From Archaeoglobaceae archaeon (GTDB taxonomy: Archaea > Halobacteriota > Archaeoglobi > Archaeoglobales > Archaeoglobaceae), in assembly GCA_038734275.1 (NCBI GenBank), contig JAVYOO010000001.1, positions 310,001 through 374,000 on the forward strand: a DNA stretch of 64,000 bases, read 5' to 3'. The notes under the pieces are model-generated. The model saw nothing but the letters and a program-made list of their open reading frames with translations, had not been told where the DNA came from and searched no databases. Every line of letters begins with the position of its first letter. Position 1 is the first letter of the stretch. Of this stretch, positions 9,094 through 17,855 are shown piece by piece. A program made the translations under genes and the position numbers.

Positions 9094-9323
9094 TCCAAAT
9101 TCCATCAGAGCTCTTATAGCATTATTTCGCCAAGAAATTTTGAAACAAGCTAAGTCCGACAATGAAATCGACTGAACCTTCTCTCTTTTTTAATTCCTGT
9201 TCAATTAAATCTGCAACAGCCTTTGAAAGTCCCCCTTCTTAAACCGTATTTCTCCGCAACGTATTCCCTAAACTTTTCTGCCAGCCACTTTTGAGGTTCA
9301 ACTTTCAACACTTCTTTTTCCAC
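9067..9323 (-). pseudogene. Frameshifted remnant of a small antitoxin-like gene
   Basis: From a GTG at 9321-9323 the minus strand reads VEKEVLKVEPQKWLAEKF, then REYVAEKYGLRRG. Dropping one G from the G run at 9231-9235 gives LSKAVADLIEQELKKRE, and a second shift near 9130 gives NNAIRALMEFGLKYL to a stop at 9067. The pattern (basic helix, KYGLRRGLSKAVADLIE) resembles short RHH-type antitoxins of thermophilic archaea. No toxin gene is adjacent. The 3' end overlaps the small membrane gene. Confidence 0.5.
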
Positions 9324-9373
9324 ACCCTTAGTTCTTTAGACAAAAGCAAATAAGTATCTCCAGTAGTCTTAGT

Positions 9374-9841
9374 ATGAACAGAATGAAGAATAATGAACTC
9401 AAAAAGAAGACTGGATTCTCGATCCAATGGAATGAACTCTACTTCAACGTTGAAGGTGGAGAAATCGTTAAAAGAGCCTTTTTCTCAAAGTCTCCAGCAT
9501 TCGAGTTCAAAGACTGCGAGCTGGCGAAACAAATTGAAAGATACTTCAAAGGAGAAAAAGTTGAATTTGAATGCGAATTCGAGCTAAATCTGCCAATCTT
9601 CACTAAGAAAGTCCTTGAAAGGGTTTTAAAGATTCCTTACGGGAAAACGATCACATATGGAGAGCTGGCAAAGGACTTAAAAAGCTCTCCAAGGGCTATA
9701 GGACAGGCTTTGAAGAGAAATACTATCGCAGTGCTAATTCCGTGCCACAGAGTCGTGGCTAAAAACAGCATTGGTGGTTATTCTTGGGGAATTGAGATCA
9801 AAAAAGCCCTGCTAAGGCTTGAAGGACTCAAGATCCCTTAA
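9374..9841 (+). CDS. ogt: Methylated-DNA-protein-cysteine S-methyltransferase
   Basis: 155 residues. The active-site motif IPCHRVV is present with its cysteine, preceded by the helix-turn-helix block [18 protein letters not shown] and [12 protein letters not shown]. The enzyme removes methyl groups from O6-methylguanine by transferring them to this cysteine. The 3' end overlaps the end of convergent hel308 by 30 bp, pairing two DNA-repair genes tail to tail. Confidence 0.95.
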   Translation: MNRMKNNELKKKTGFSIQWNELYFNVEGGEIVKRAFFSKSPAFEFKDCELAKQIERYFKGEKVEFECEFELNLPIFTKKVLERVLKIPYGKTITYGELAKDLKSSPRAIGQALKRNTIAVLIPCHRVVAKNSIGGYSWGIEIKKALLRLEGLKIP

Positions 9842-11872
9842 AACTTTTTCTGCGATTTTTTCTCCGATTAGTTTACCAATTCTTGAGCGATTGGCAATAA
9901 TATCTGCCTTGGTTTTTATCCCTGCATTGTATAGCTTTCTCGCTCTAACTCTGCCTATATTCCTGATCGAAACGAGCTCAAGGAGCTCTTCTTTAATTCC
10001 GTAGCGAATTCTCTCTTCAAGTCTCGGCACATTTCTGCCGAATTCACTTGCAATTCTTGAGAGTGCATGTGCAAGCCATTCAGCGGTTTCGATCAGCCTT
10101 CTTAGATCTCCGGGAGCAATTAAAAATCTACTGCAGATCTCGTTTTCGTCAACTTCATTAATCCAGTCTTTCAAGCATAGAGCGGTCTTCAACTCCTCGA
10201 GGAACCAGTCGTAATCAACAGAGTATTGCGATGGATAGTAAGTAAGCTCATTTCTTAGTTTAAAAGCCATGTCCTCTACCCAGTAATCGTCTTTTCGCAA
10301 GCTAAGTCTTTCCATGTCTGGAGTTCTGCAGATCAGATGCAAAGCTGAGATCTCGCTCAGATTATCGAATTTTTTGAGCGTGTCGTAGAATATGAAGCCA
10401 GTAAGCGGATCTATGTAGAGCTTCGAAACGAGAATTCCAAGCTTTTTGGGAATTATTTCGTCTGATAGCTCGATCATTTCCCAATTTTCGAGTTGCCTTA
10501 AAACCCTCTCAAGCTCGAAATCGTGAAGCTCAGATTGCTTAGCAAAAAGCGTTGAGTTAAAGAACTCCTTAAGACTTTTCAAATCGCTCGCAAATCCATC
10601 GCAGATCAACGAGAGGCAATGAAATCTAAGCTTGCTCTCAACTCCGAGCTTTGAAATGATCTTCTCAGCTTCGCCATTGATGTAGTCTTTCAGCACTATT
10701 TCTTTATCTTTTTTGCTCGCAATAACAATTGCTTCGCCAATCTCATCCATTCCTGGTCTTCCCGCCCTTCCCGCCATCTGCTTGAACTCAGAAACCTTTA
10801 TTCTTCTCGAATAGCCGTCGTAACGGTATATGCTCTTTACTATCACCCTTCTCGCTGGCAAATTAACTCCCGCAGCAAGCGTAGGAGTTGCTACGAGAAC
10901 CTTGATCTTCCCCTTTCTGAAACCCTCCTCAACTATTCTTCTCTGCTCACTCAGCAATCCCGCATGATGAAATGCTGAGCCTTTTTTTACACATTCCGCA
11001 AGCCTTCTGCTCATTTCTCCATCGTTTTCTTCAAGTATTTGGTTTGCGAGTTCATTAGCTTGGCAATATTTTGCTGAAATTTTGGAGAGCTTCTCCGCAA
11101 GTGATTCAGCGTATCTTCTCGTGGACTCAAAGACCAGAACTCCTCCGCCTTCTGAAATGCAGTCCTCTACGATCTCTTCGAAGCTCTTTTTTGCACTGTA
11201 AACTACGCCATCTCTGTAAATCTCAAGCGTTTTCTCGCAGAGAATGCCGTAGTAAAGTGGGACTGGACGCCAAGAGCTTTGAATGAATTTGGCATTAAGC
11301 CATTCAGCAATCTCCGAGACATTTGGAGCTGTTGCAGACAATCCAAGGATCCAGATCTCAGGTTTCATTTTTCTCATCTTCGTTATTAGCACTTCCAGCG
11401 TGTGTCCCCGATCTTCAGAGTCGATCAGGTGAAGCTCGTCAACCACAAGACAGCTAATGTCTTTCAGCCAGTTAGCTCGATTTCGCATAAGTGAATCCGC
11501 TTTCTCAGCAGTTGTGACCACTATATCGCAGTCCGCCAGGTGCATGTCCGTGGATTCATAGTCTCCAGTAGAGATCCCAACTTTGACACCAATTTTCTCC
11601 CATTTCCTGAAACTTTCGAACTTCTCACTTGCCAGAGCTCTCAGCGGGGTAATGTAAAGACACTTTCCACCCTTTATAGTCTCAAGAACCATTGCAAGCT
11701 CAGCAATAAGCGTTTTTCCCGAAGCAGTAGGAACTGCGAGAATTAAATTTTCTCTGTTGAAAATAAAAGGTAAAGCAGACTCCTGAGGGGGAAAAAGTTC
11801 ATAAATTCCGCTCTCTTTCAAAACCTCAACAACATAACTTGAAACCTTATCCGAAAGTTCTTCAACTTTCAC
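9812..11872 (-). CDS. hel308: ATP-dependent DNA helicase Hel308 (Hjm)
   Basis: 686 residues. Superfamily-2 motifs in order: Q-motif PPQESALPF, Walker A PTASGKT, motif Ia [10 protein letters not shown], Walker B DELH, LSATAPN, and motif [12 protein letters not shown]. The C-terminal winged helix, ratchet domain and helix-hairpin-helix ([18 protein letters not shown]) match Hel308. It unwinds lagging strands at stalled forks and handles recombination intermediates. The PIN-domain ATPase PINA, known in Sulfolobus to interact with this helicase, is encoded at 54515-56284. Confidence 0.96.
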   Translation of the reverse strand: MKVEELSDKVSSYVVEVLKESGIYELFPPQESALPFIFNRENLILAVPTASGKTLIAELAMVLETIKGGKCLYITPLRALASEKFESFRKWEKIGVKVGISTGDYESTDMHLADCDIVVTTAEKADSLMRNRANWLKDISCLVVDELHLIDSEDRGHTLEVLITKMRKMKPEIWILGLSATAPNVSEIAEWLNAKFIQSSWRPVPLYYGILCEKTLEIYRDGVVYSAKKSFEEIVEDCISEGGGVLVFESTRRYAESLAEKLSKISAKYCQANELANQILEENDGEMSRRLAECVKKGSAFHHAGLLSEQRRIVEEGFRKGKIKVLVATPTLAAGVNLPARRVIVKSIYRYDGYSRRIKVSEFKQMAGRAGRPGMDEIGEAIVIASKKDKEIVLKDYINGEAEKIISKLGVESKLRFHCLSLICDGFASDLKSLKEFFNSTLFAKQSELHDFELERVLRQLENWEMIELSDEIIPKKLGILVSKLYIDPLTGFIFYDTLKKFDNLSEISALHLICRTPDMERLSLRKDDYWVEDMAFKLRNELTYYPSQYSVDYDWFLEELKTALCLKDWINEVDENEICSRFLIAPGDLRRLIETAEWLAHALSRIASEFGRNVPRLEERIRYGIKEELLELVSIRNIGRVRARKLYNAGIKTKADIIANRSRIGKLIGEKIAEKVLRDLESFKP

Positions 11873-11917
11873 TAAAAAATTTGGAATTCAGGAGAAATAA
11901 ATTTATCCCATTTTGAA

Positions 11918-13483
11918 TCAGAATCTGTATTTTCTTCTAACTTCAATTGCAACACCTTTCTTTGCTTCCATCATTTCCTTTCCGTGCATTCTCGCAATTC
12001 CAACGCCATAATGTGTTGAGTTGCTGAAAACCACAACGTCGTTTGGTCTGATCTTAGGATCCGCTTCTTCTACTCCCGCTGAGAAGATCGTCGTAGTCGG
12101 TTCGAATTCAGCAATTTTGACAACGTAGTCCCCCCTCTTCAGTAGCTCAATTGCAAACTCAGAGTAAATGTCCAGATTACCGTATCTTAGATCGAATCTC
12201 GCAACTCTGTCCTTTTTTACAAGCTCAATCTCAGGATACTTTCCCTTAACAGTTCCCTCAACCCCAGTTCCGAACTGGTAGCGAGAAGCGTGGGAGAACA
12301 TTTCTGAAAATAGATCGTATCTCTCAAAGCCTTCGAGCTCCTTTTTGAGTCTTCTTAGAGACTCATCGCTCAGAATATCGCCATCAGAAGTGAAAATCAC
12401 ATCGTAATCCTTTAAGGCTCTTTCAACGACTTTTCTGTATCCACCTTCGACGTGTGCGACGACTTTCTCAAAGTTTCCTTTTTCGACAAGCTTAAGAAGC
12501 CAGCTTGCAACGAAGTTGATTTCTTCTTCACTCCAATGCCCAGTCACGGGAGTATCGTAGTTCACCGCAGGATAAATGAGCTCAAATTCCCTCGGCAGAA
12601 CGAGCGGGGAGCTTATTATGATCTCGTTCACGTTTACCTTAACCGCACTTCTTATGATCGTGTGAGTCTTTGAAAGCAAGTAGGGCTTCTTTGCTGTGCA
12701 TGGAAGCAAAAGCAATGCCTTCGTTTTCGGCTTATAGCAATCCACAATTCTGCTTAAGAAGTATCTGACTTCGAATCTGTTCAAACTCTCCTGCGAGTTA
12801 AAGAAACAAGTCGATCTTCTGAATCTAGGAAAACATGGGCTCTGCTCAAGATCAGCGAATCTAAGCAAAGCAGTAAATTCTGGATTTAGTTTCGCCTTAG
12901 CTTCAACGTAATTCCTTAGATTTTCTTCTTCAATGAGAATTCTGCACTTTTCCACTTCCATTCTAAGCTGTTCGGTGTTGTGCATTGCGGTGATTTCAAG
13001 GATCTCGTCTCTACTAAGTTTGCTTAGCTCCTGAGATTTGCAAAACTTGCAGTTGCACGGAAATGCTTTCAGCTTGTCTATCTTTACTTCGAGATCGTTT
13101 AAGAAGTAAATTCCCCTATAGGCTTTGGCAACAGCCATTATGTTGTCAACAAGATCCGTTCCGAGATAGATCAGCAGAGAAACGTTCTTCGGATCTGCAC
13201 AGGCTACTGCGAACAATGGCTTAAGACCTCTTAGCTCTGAAAAAGCTTCAGCGACCTCTCTTGGGGACATTGCTGGTAGTCCCGTGAGTATTTTAATCTC
13301 GCCCTTAGGCTTCAACTTCTCATAAACTTCAGGCAAAATTTTCTTTACAGCATATGGAGCTTTACCAAAGTCTATCTTGTTTAAAATCTCTCCTTCAAGC
13401 ATCGCTGGAGTTTTAATGCTGTAGCCATCGATCTCAATAACTCCAAGTCTTGCAAATCCGTCCCTTTTTTCAGTGTAGAACAT
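11918..13483 (-). CDS. arcS: Archaeosine synthase ArcS (tRNA preQ0 amidinotransferase)
   Basis: The ArcS core motif LPCTAKKPYLLSKTH (PC-X3-KPY-X2-S-X2-H) is present near residue 265. The N-terminal half is a TGT-like domain with a zinc-type CNCKFC cluster that lacks the TGT catalytic aspartates. The last about 80 residues form a PUA domain (KIRPNDVVVFSNSTHYGVG). ArcS converts preQ0 at tRNA position 15 to archaeosine. I prefer the ATG at 13483, which leaves a 14-bp overlap with tgtA; an in-frame start at 13537 would overlap by 68 bp. Confidence 0.93.
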   Translation of the reverse strand: MFYTEKRDGFARLGVIEIDGYSIKTPAMLEGEILNKIDFGKAPYAVKKILPEVYEKLKPKGEIKILTGLPAMSPREVAEAFSELRGLKPLFAVACADPKNVSLLIYLGTDLVDNIMAVAKAYRGIYFLNDLEVKIDKLKAFPCNCKFCKSQELSKLSRDEILEITAMHNTEQLRMEVEKCRILIEEENLRNYVEAKAKLNPEFTALLRFADLEQSPCFPRFRRSTCFFNSQESLNRFEVRYFLSRIVDCYKPKTKALLLLPCTAKKPYLLSKTHTIIRSAVKVNVNEIIISSPLVLPREFELIYPAVNYDTPVTGHWSEEEINFVASWLLKLVEKGNFEKVVAHVEGGYRKVVERALKDYDVIFTSDGDILSDESLRRLKKELEGFERYDLFSEMFSHASRYQFGTGVEGTVKGKYPEIELVKKDRVARFDLRYGNLDIYSEFAIELLKRGDYVVKIAEFEPTTTIFSAGVEEADPKIRPNDVVVFSNSTHYGVGIARMHGKEMMEAKKGVAIEVRRKYRF

Positions 13484-14915
13484 ACTCACATTCCCCGGGC
13501 AGATTCTTAACGAATTCTTTCCATCTACCAGAAACATGGATCACGAATTTTTTGCCCTTCATTGAGCTCATGAAATCCCTCAAATTCTCGACCGCAACTT
13601 CAAGAGCTTCTTTTTCTATAAACTCTGGCTCGGGTATCTCGGCATGTCCTGCAGGATAACTTTCAAGCAGTTCTATTGGCACAGGACCAAAGACTGGACG
13701 AAGGTAGACGTCTGCAAGAATTCCAAAATCTGTCGAGATTACAATCGTTTCCTTGTCGTAATCTATATGCTTAACCGCTTCAGCGTGCCTTTTTACAGCC
13801 GGCCTTAGCAATGTTTCGACACCGCAGTAAAGAAATTTTGTTTTTATCCAAGGATCAGACTTCTCGAAAAGCTCTTGATATTCTTTTATGAGTCTCCAGG
13901 CACTGATAAGATTTGGATGAGCTCTGATCCTCTTTTCGACGAGCTCAAAAAGGGAGTTCTCCTTAATAGCATTTTTTATCGTTCTAATTTCAGAAAAAGT
14001 GACGTAAAGGTTGTGCTCAGCAAGAAAGATCTCTCGTTCATTTTTCTCAAGCTTTCTAACCTCTTCAGGCTCCATTTCTATGCAGTTTGGACAACTGCAA
14101 GGGAAATACTGCAACTCAGAGAGCTTCTTTGTTCCGTAAACTGTAAGGTAGCGATCGTCTTTGGCATACAAAGCATAGGCTGCAGAGTCAAAGAGATCAC
14201 AGCCCATTGCAACAGCCAAGGCAAAAACCATTGGATGTCCACAGCCAAAAAGATGAATTGGCTCCACAGATAACACAGATCTTATTTCAAGGATGATCTT
14301 CGCGAGATCCTTGAATCTGTAAGCATCCATTAAAGGCACCACTGCTCCAATTGCGTAAACGTCGCCACCAATCTCTTTAGCCCTTTTTGCACTCTCACGC
14401 CTTAGTTCAGCATGGGTTGAGCCTTGAATCGGAAGCACAAGCATGGAATCTCCCTTAAGCTCCTTAGCTTCTATTTCTCTTGCGATCGTGATCTCAAGAT
14501 CTTTTTTAGCGGTCTCAAGATCAGCATCAGGCGGAGTTGGAATGTCGAGAGGAACGATAAAATCAGAGCCAATTCTTTGCTGAAAATCAACAATTTCTCT
14601 GTTTGAAACCTCAACATCACCGTAGAGCATTAGCTGATAGCTACCGCTGTCAGTCATTACTGGCAGATCAACACCAAGAACTTTGTGAACACCTTTTTCC
14701 AGAGCTTCCTTTCTAAAGCTTCTGTAGATTATGTAGGCATTTGTAATCAAAGCCTGAGCACCAAAATCCTTCATTTTTTCAGGAGGGATGAATGGGATAT
14801 TTGGATTAATCACAGGGAGCACAGCAGGAGTTTCAATCCTTCCATGCTTTGTTTCGATTCTGCATATTCTCCCGAGGGCATCTTTGGCAATAATTTCGAA
14901 CTCCATGCTTTGCAA
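13470..14915 (-). CDS. tgtA: Archaeosine tRNA-guanine transglycosylase, form without a PUA domain
   Basis: 481 residues. Catalytic motifs MTDSGSYQLM and IVPLDIPTPPDAD hold the two key aspartates, and CSCPNC supplies zinc ligands. The enzyme exchanges G15 of tRNA for preQ0, the step before ArcS. The protein ends after the C2-type domain (FVIHVSGRWKEFV), whereas the well-studied Pyrococcus enzyme (582 aa) has an extra C-terminal PUA domain. Here only the adjacent ArcS carries PUA. tgtA and arcS overlap and are one operon. Confidence 0.95.
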   Translation of the reverse strand: MQSMEFEIIAKDALGRICRIETKHGRIETPAVLPVINPNIPFIPPEKMKDFGAQALITNAYIIYRSFRKEALEKGVHKVLGVDLPVMTDSGSYQLMLYGDVEVSNREIVDFQQRIGSDFIVPLDIPTPPDADLETAKKDLEITIAREIEAKELKGDSMLVLPIQGSTHAELRRESAKRAKEIGGDVYAIGAVVPLMDAYRFKDLAKIILEIRSVLSVEPIHLFGCGHPMVFALAVAMGCDLFDSAAYALYAKDDRYLTVYGTKKLSELQYFPCSCPNCIEMEPEEVRKLEKNEREIFLAEHNLYVTFSEIRTIKNAIKENSLFELVEKRIRAHPNLISAWRLIKEYQELFEKSDPWIKTKFLYCGVETLLRPAVKRHAEAVKHIDYDKETIVISTDFGILADVYLRPVFGPVPIELLESYPAGHAEIPEPEFIEKEALEVAVENLRDFMSSMKGKKFVIHVSGRWKEFVKNLPGECEYVLH

Positions 14916-14969
14916 AAGTCTTTATGGCAGATAATAGTTTCGAATGCAGAAAATTCGGAAAAAATAAAA

Positions 14970-15494
14970 TTAGTAATAATTATTTGGCGGTCCCCAGTCT
15001 CCATTGACTTCGAGCTTCACGGGTTTGCAGGGCTCAACAACTGTTATTTCTTTGAAGACAACCGCTCCATCGAATCTCGGAAGCTTTACAATGTGGAACG
15101 GAGAAGTTATAACTGGCATCGGAATACAATTGTTGCCTGGCTTCTTCTTGACGACAGTGACAACCATCACGTCTTTGTTGTGGGGTTCTGTAGCCTTTGG
15201 AATTATCTTGATACTCCTTATAGTTATATCATAGCCAGAAGTTGATTTCCAGCCGTAGAAGGTTGCTATTACCATTTCTCGATCAAAGTTCACGCTATCA
15301 TTGACAACTAATCCTGCTTTCGCCATGAGCTCCTTGAAACTCGCTTCATCCCTTATAACGTAGTTATCTTCGCCGAGGTAATCGCAGAACTGCCCCTTCG
15401 CAATCGTTTTGAACGGCACTTCGATCGCTCCAGCAATTATTCCAGCGGTTGCAAACACCAAAGTGCAGATTGCGATTCCGAGCAACAACTTCAT
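14970..15494 (-). CDS. Secreted PrcB-like domain protein
   Basis: About 174 residues with a hydrophobic N-terminal signal (MKLLLGIAICTLVFATAGII). The mature part carries the features of the PrcB_C domain: FKTIAKGQF, VIRDEASFKELMAKAG, DREMVIATFYGWKSTSGYDI and SPFHIVKLPRFDGAVVF. The function in archaea is unknown; in treponemes PrcB is part of a protease complex. Start chosen at the ATG at 15494 because GGTGATGGAG lies just upstream; ATG 15500 and GTG 15503 are alternatives. Confidence 0.6.
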   Translation of the reverse strand: MKLLLGIAICTLVFATAGIIAGAIEVPFKTIAKGQFCDYLGEDNYVIRDEASFKELMAKAGLVVNDSVNFDREMVIATFYGWKSTSGYDITIRSIKIIPKATEPHNKDVMVVTVVKKKPGNNCIPMPVITSPFHIVKLPRFDGAVVFKEITVVEPCKPVKLEVNGDWGPPNNYY

Positions 15495-15612
15495 CTCCAT
15501 CACCGATAATGCTATGGCATTGCATGTATATTACTGATTTGTTTTTGTAATAAAAAATATTATCAAATCAAGTTTACATTTTTAATCGGTCCAATGAAAA
15601 GAGTTGGGACAA

Positions 15613-15870
15613 ATGCTTGCAATTGGTGAAATCCTCAAAGCTTTGAAAGATCTCATCGAACGTAATTTTTCGAAGAATGTCAAAATCGTGGAAATGACGT
15701 CGGAAAAGATCGTTTTTCAAGTTTTAAGCCAAGATGAGAAAGATAGAGGAAAAAAGTTACTCAAAATGATAAGAACTCTTGTTGATCGCTACTTTGCTGA
15801 GGTTGAGGTTTCTGAGCATTCACGTGAAAAGTTTGTTTTAAGTCTGAAGAAAAACATAGAGAAAGCTTAA
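15613..15870 (+). CDS. Hypothetical protein (85 aa)
   Basis: An alpha/beta protein with no cysteine: MLAIGEILKALKDLIERNF, a strand (KNVKIVEMTSEKIVFQVL), a long helix and a strand-helix end. I do not recognise it. It sits directly upstream of the RelBE-like remnant and may belong to the same mobile region. A TTG nine bases upstream is an alternative start. Confidence 0.4.
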   Translation: MLAIGEILKALKDLIERNFSKNVKIVEMTSEKIVFQVLSQDEKDRGKKLLKMIRTLVDRYFAEVEVSEHSREKFVLSLKKNIEKA

Positions 15871-15894
15871 AAATAATGCGAGAGTGTTTTAATC

Positions 15895-16050
15895 ATGCAA
15901 AGAGTTTCAATCATAAAAGAGCTTGAGGAGATTAAAGCCCGAATAGAGTCAATCATCGAGACTCTTGAAGTTATGAATGATGAGGAGCTCGCTCAATCTA
16001 TAAAGAAGGGTTTAGAAGAAGCGGATAGGGGAGAACTTAAAGATTTTTGA
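15895..16050 (+). CDS. RelB-like antitoxin (51 aa)
   Basis: ATG at 15895 to TGA at 16050. The peptide (MQRVSIIKELEEIKARIE, then LEVMNDEELAQSIKKGLEEA, ending RGELKDF) is the short helical form of archaeal RelB antitoxins that wrap the RelE toxin. The next ORF is a damaged RelE, which supports the call. It is too short for most gene callers. Confidence 0.65.
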   Translation: MQRVSIIKELEEIKARIESIIETLEVMNDEELAQSIKKGLEEADRGELKDF

Positions 16051-16079
16051 TGAATTCTCGAAGATCTGGGGATCTCAGA

Positions 16080-16338
16080 ATGAGTTATAAAATTAAAGCT
16101 ACTCCAGAATTCGAAAAAGCTTTCAAAGACTTAACGAAAAAGAACTCAGAACTTGCATTGAGGATAGCTAAAGCGATTAAGAAGCTCTCTAAGGATCCAA
16201 ACGCTGGGAACCGCTATCTTAGACTATTCTGGCTTAAGGTCTTTGAGGATAGAAAAATACCGAGTTATTTATCGAATTGTGGAAGAGAAGAAGGAGATTC
16301 ATCTGATCGTTTTGGGGCATAGAAAGAAAGTTTACTGA
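16080..16338 (+). pseudogene. RelE-type toxin broken by frameshifts
   Basis: The N-terminal part (MSYKIKATPEFEKAFKDLTK through LSKDPNAG) is a good RelE start. Around 16205-16225 the frame is lost. In another frame it resumes as DYSGLRSLRIEKYRVIYRIV, then EEKKEIHLIVLGHRKKVY, ending at the TGA at 16336-16338. That is the RelE C-terminus with its basic catalytic residues and aromatic end. Two one-base changes are enough to explain the damage. The toxin is probably inactive. Confidence 0.65.
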
Positions 16339-16341
16339 GAA

Positions 16342-16985
16342 TTAGGATAAAATTCTAAAATCCTTCCAATAACGATCATAGATCTTCCTCAGCTCTTCCT
16401 CATCCTGGAAGTCGTAATGATTCAAATCCACATCTCCTCGAAGAGAATGTCCCATTAAAAGTTTTTTAATCGTTGTTGGCATCCCCAAGCGATCGCTTTG
16501 CTGAGAGAAGAACTTTCGCATGTGCCTAAGCCCAAGGAAAGAATCCAGTTTTCTGAAACATCTTCTTATGCTTGTCTCTGGAAATAGCGTTTTACCACCT
16601 ATGGACAAAATAGCTTTCAAGCCATTCCTTCGCCTCCTCAGAGAAGAAAGTAAAGCGCTCTTCATAGTCTTTGGCGATTCTGAAGTCTATTCTTATCATT
16701 CGCTCTTCCAAATCAATGTTATCTCTTTGCAACTTGTATAGCTCTTCAGCCCTAATTCCTGAGGTTGCAGAGATTAGAATGGCTGTGGTTAACCTTAGCT
16801 TCTGCAACTCGCTAAAATTCTGAAGCTGGTTAAGTGGCTTAAATTAATATGCCGTTAAGATTTGCAGAGTATGAACGAAACTCAGAAAATCGCTTCAATC
16901 TCAGCTTTAAAGCCTTGACGTAGCGTTTATCCCTTGTCCTTAACTCAACTTACGAAACAAGATTGTTGATGATCTCCTCATTCCA
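16342..16985 (-). pseudogene. Decayed tyrosine recombinase (integrase)
   Basis: Pieces of a phage-type integrase are readable in different frames. SATSGIRAEELYKLQ (box I Arg) runs to about 16610. GLRHMRKFFSQQSDRLGMP and KKLLMGHSLRGDVDLNHYDF (HxxR, GH and a tyrosine region) run to 16342. Upstream, about 16800-16985, a degraded piece reads RTRDKRYVKALKLRLKRF. At least one frameshift (about 16600-16660) and stops break it. It lies next to the 3' end of tRNA-Thr, the classical integration target. Confidence 0.7.
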
Positions 16986-17006
16986 AGAAACGGAATTTAA
17001 AAGAAA

Positions 17007-17079
17007 AGCCGCCGGCGGGGTTTGAACCCGCGACCTGGTGATTACAAGTCACCCGCTCTTCCAGCTGAGCCACGGCGGC
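17007..17079 (-). tRNA. tRNA-Thr (anticodon TGT)
   Basis: The minus strand folds as a 73-nt cloverleaf: acceptor GCCGCCG/CGGCGGC, D-arm GCTC...GAGC, anticodon stem GGTGA/TCACC with loop CTTGTAA, T-arm GCGGG TTCAAAC CCCGC and discriminator T. The anticodon TGT reads ACA and related Thr codons. CCA is not encoded. An integrase remnant begins just beyond its 3' end. Confidence 0.95.
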
Positions 17080-17127
17080 TTATCATTTTCACGTTTTCTC
17101 AGATTTTAAGCGTGTCGATAAAAACTT

Positions 17128-17649
17128 TCAATCGGTTGTGTTTATCCTTTTGAGTCTTTCAATACCATTGAGTTCTTTAATGATTCTAACTACTGCTTTT
17201 GGAACACATTCCTCCCAATTACCCCCATTGAGCATCATCTTCCTTATCGTAGTCCCGCGAAGTTTCTCTCTGTTGAAGTTTGGTGGAAGAACAACTTCAA
17301 GTCCCGCATCTTTGAATACTTGAGCGATAACGGGATTTCTCGTGATTATAGCCTGAATCTTGGGGACAAGGTGCTGGATGTAGATTGCATTGCCAACGTA
17401 AACGCTCATTGTCGGAACTGTTGCAGTTATAATTCTGTCGAGACTTATTCCCTCCTCTTTCAAAGACTCTCTGATCATGGTGATCCTCTCTCCCGCAGTG
17501 AACGGATTTCTAAGCGTATGACTCTCGTCAGCCATACCAACGAGTAAAACAAGTTCGTCGAAACGCTCCAGAGCCCATCTGATCACGTTGAGATGCCCGA
17601 GATGGAATGGCTGAAATCTTCCGAAGATCAATGCTCTTTTCACTTGCAT
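17128..17649 (-). CDS. Nicotinamide-nucleotide adenylyltransferase, copy 2
   Basis: 173 residues. FGRFQPFHLGHLN is the HxGH motif, with SHTLRNPFTAGERITMI and LRGTTIRKMML as in NadM. It is a distinct paralogue of the 7185-7697 gene: the two share motifs and length but differ at most other positions. Both retain the catalytic signature, so both could be active; a different nucleotide substrate for one of them is possible. It follows a small membrane protein and iorA on the same strand. Confidence 0.85.
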   Translation of the reverse strand: MQVKRALIFGRFQPFHLGHLNVIRWALERFDELVLLVGMADESHTLRNPFTAGERITMIRESLKEEGISLDRIITATVPTMSVYVGNAIYIQHLVPKIQAIITRNPVIAQVFKDAGLEVVLPPNFNREKLRGTTIRKMMLNGGNWEECVPKAVVRIIKELNGIERLKRINTTD

Positions 17650-17660
17650 AATGACCGCTA

Positions 17661-17855
17661 TTATGGAGGTTTTAAAATCTTGCTCTTCTGGAACTTCATC
17701 AAGATTGCCACTAAGAGACTCAACAGCAATGCTACGAAAATCGAATTCTGAAGACCGAATTTTGCGAGGTAAAATACTGCAAAACTGATAAAAAATACCG
17801 AAACTACTGTAGAGCTAAACGATAGTTTCCAGCTTAGTTCTCTGAGCTCAAGCAT
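17661..17855 (-). CDS. Small membrane protein (64 aa, two predicted spans)
   Basis: Two hydrophobic segments (SSTVVSVFFISFAVFYLA and IFVALLLSLLVAILM) with a basic end KFQKSKILK. The start overlaps the end of iorA by 8 bp and the stop is 11 bp before the second nadM start, so it is probably cotranscribed. Family not recognised. Confidence 0.5.
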   Translation of the reverse strand: MLELRELSWKLSFSSTVVSVFFISFAVFYLAKFGLQNSIFVALLLSLLVAILMKFQKSKILKPP

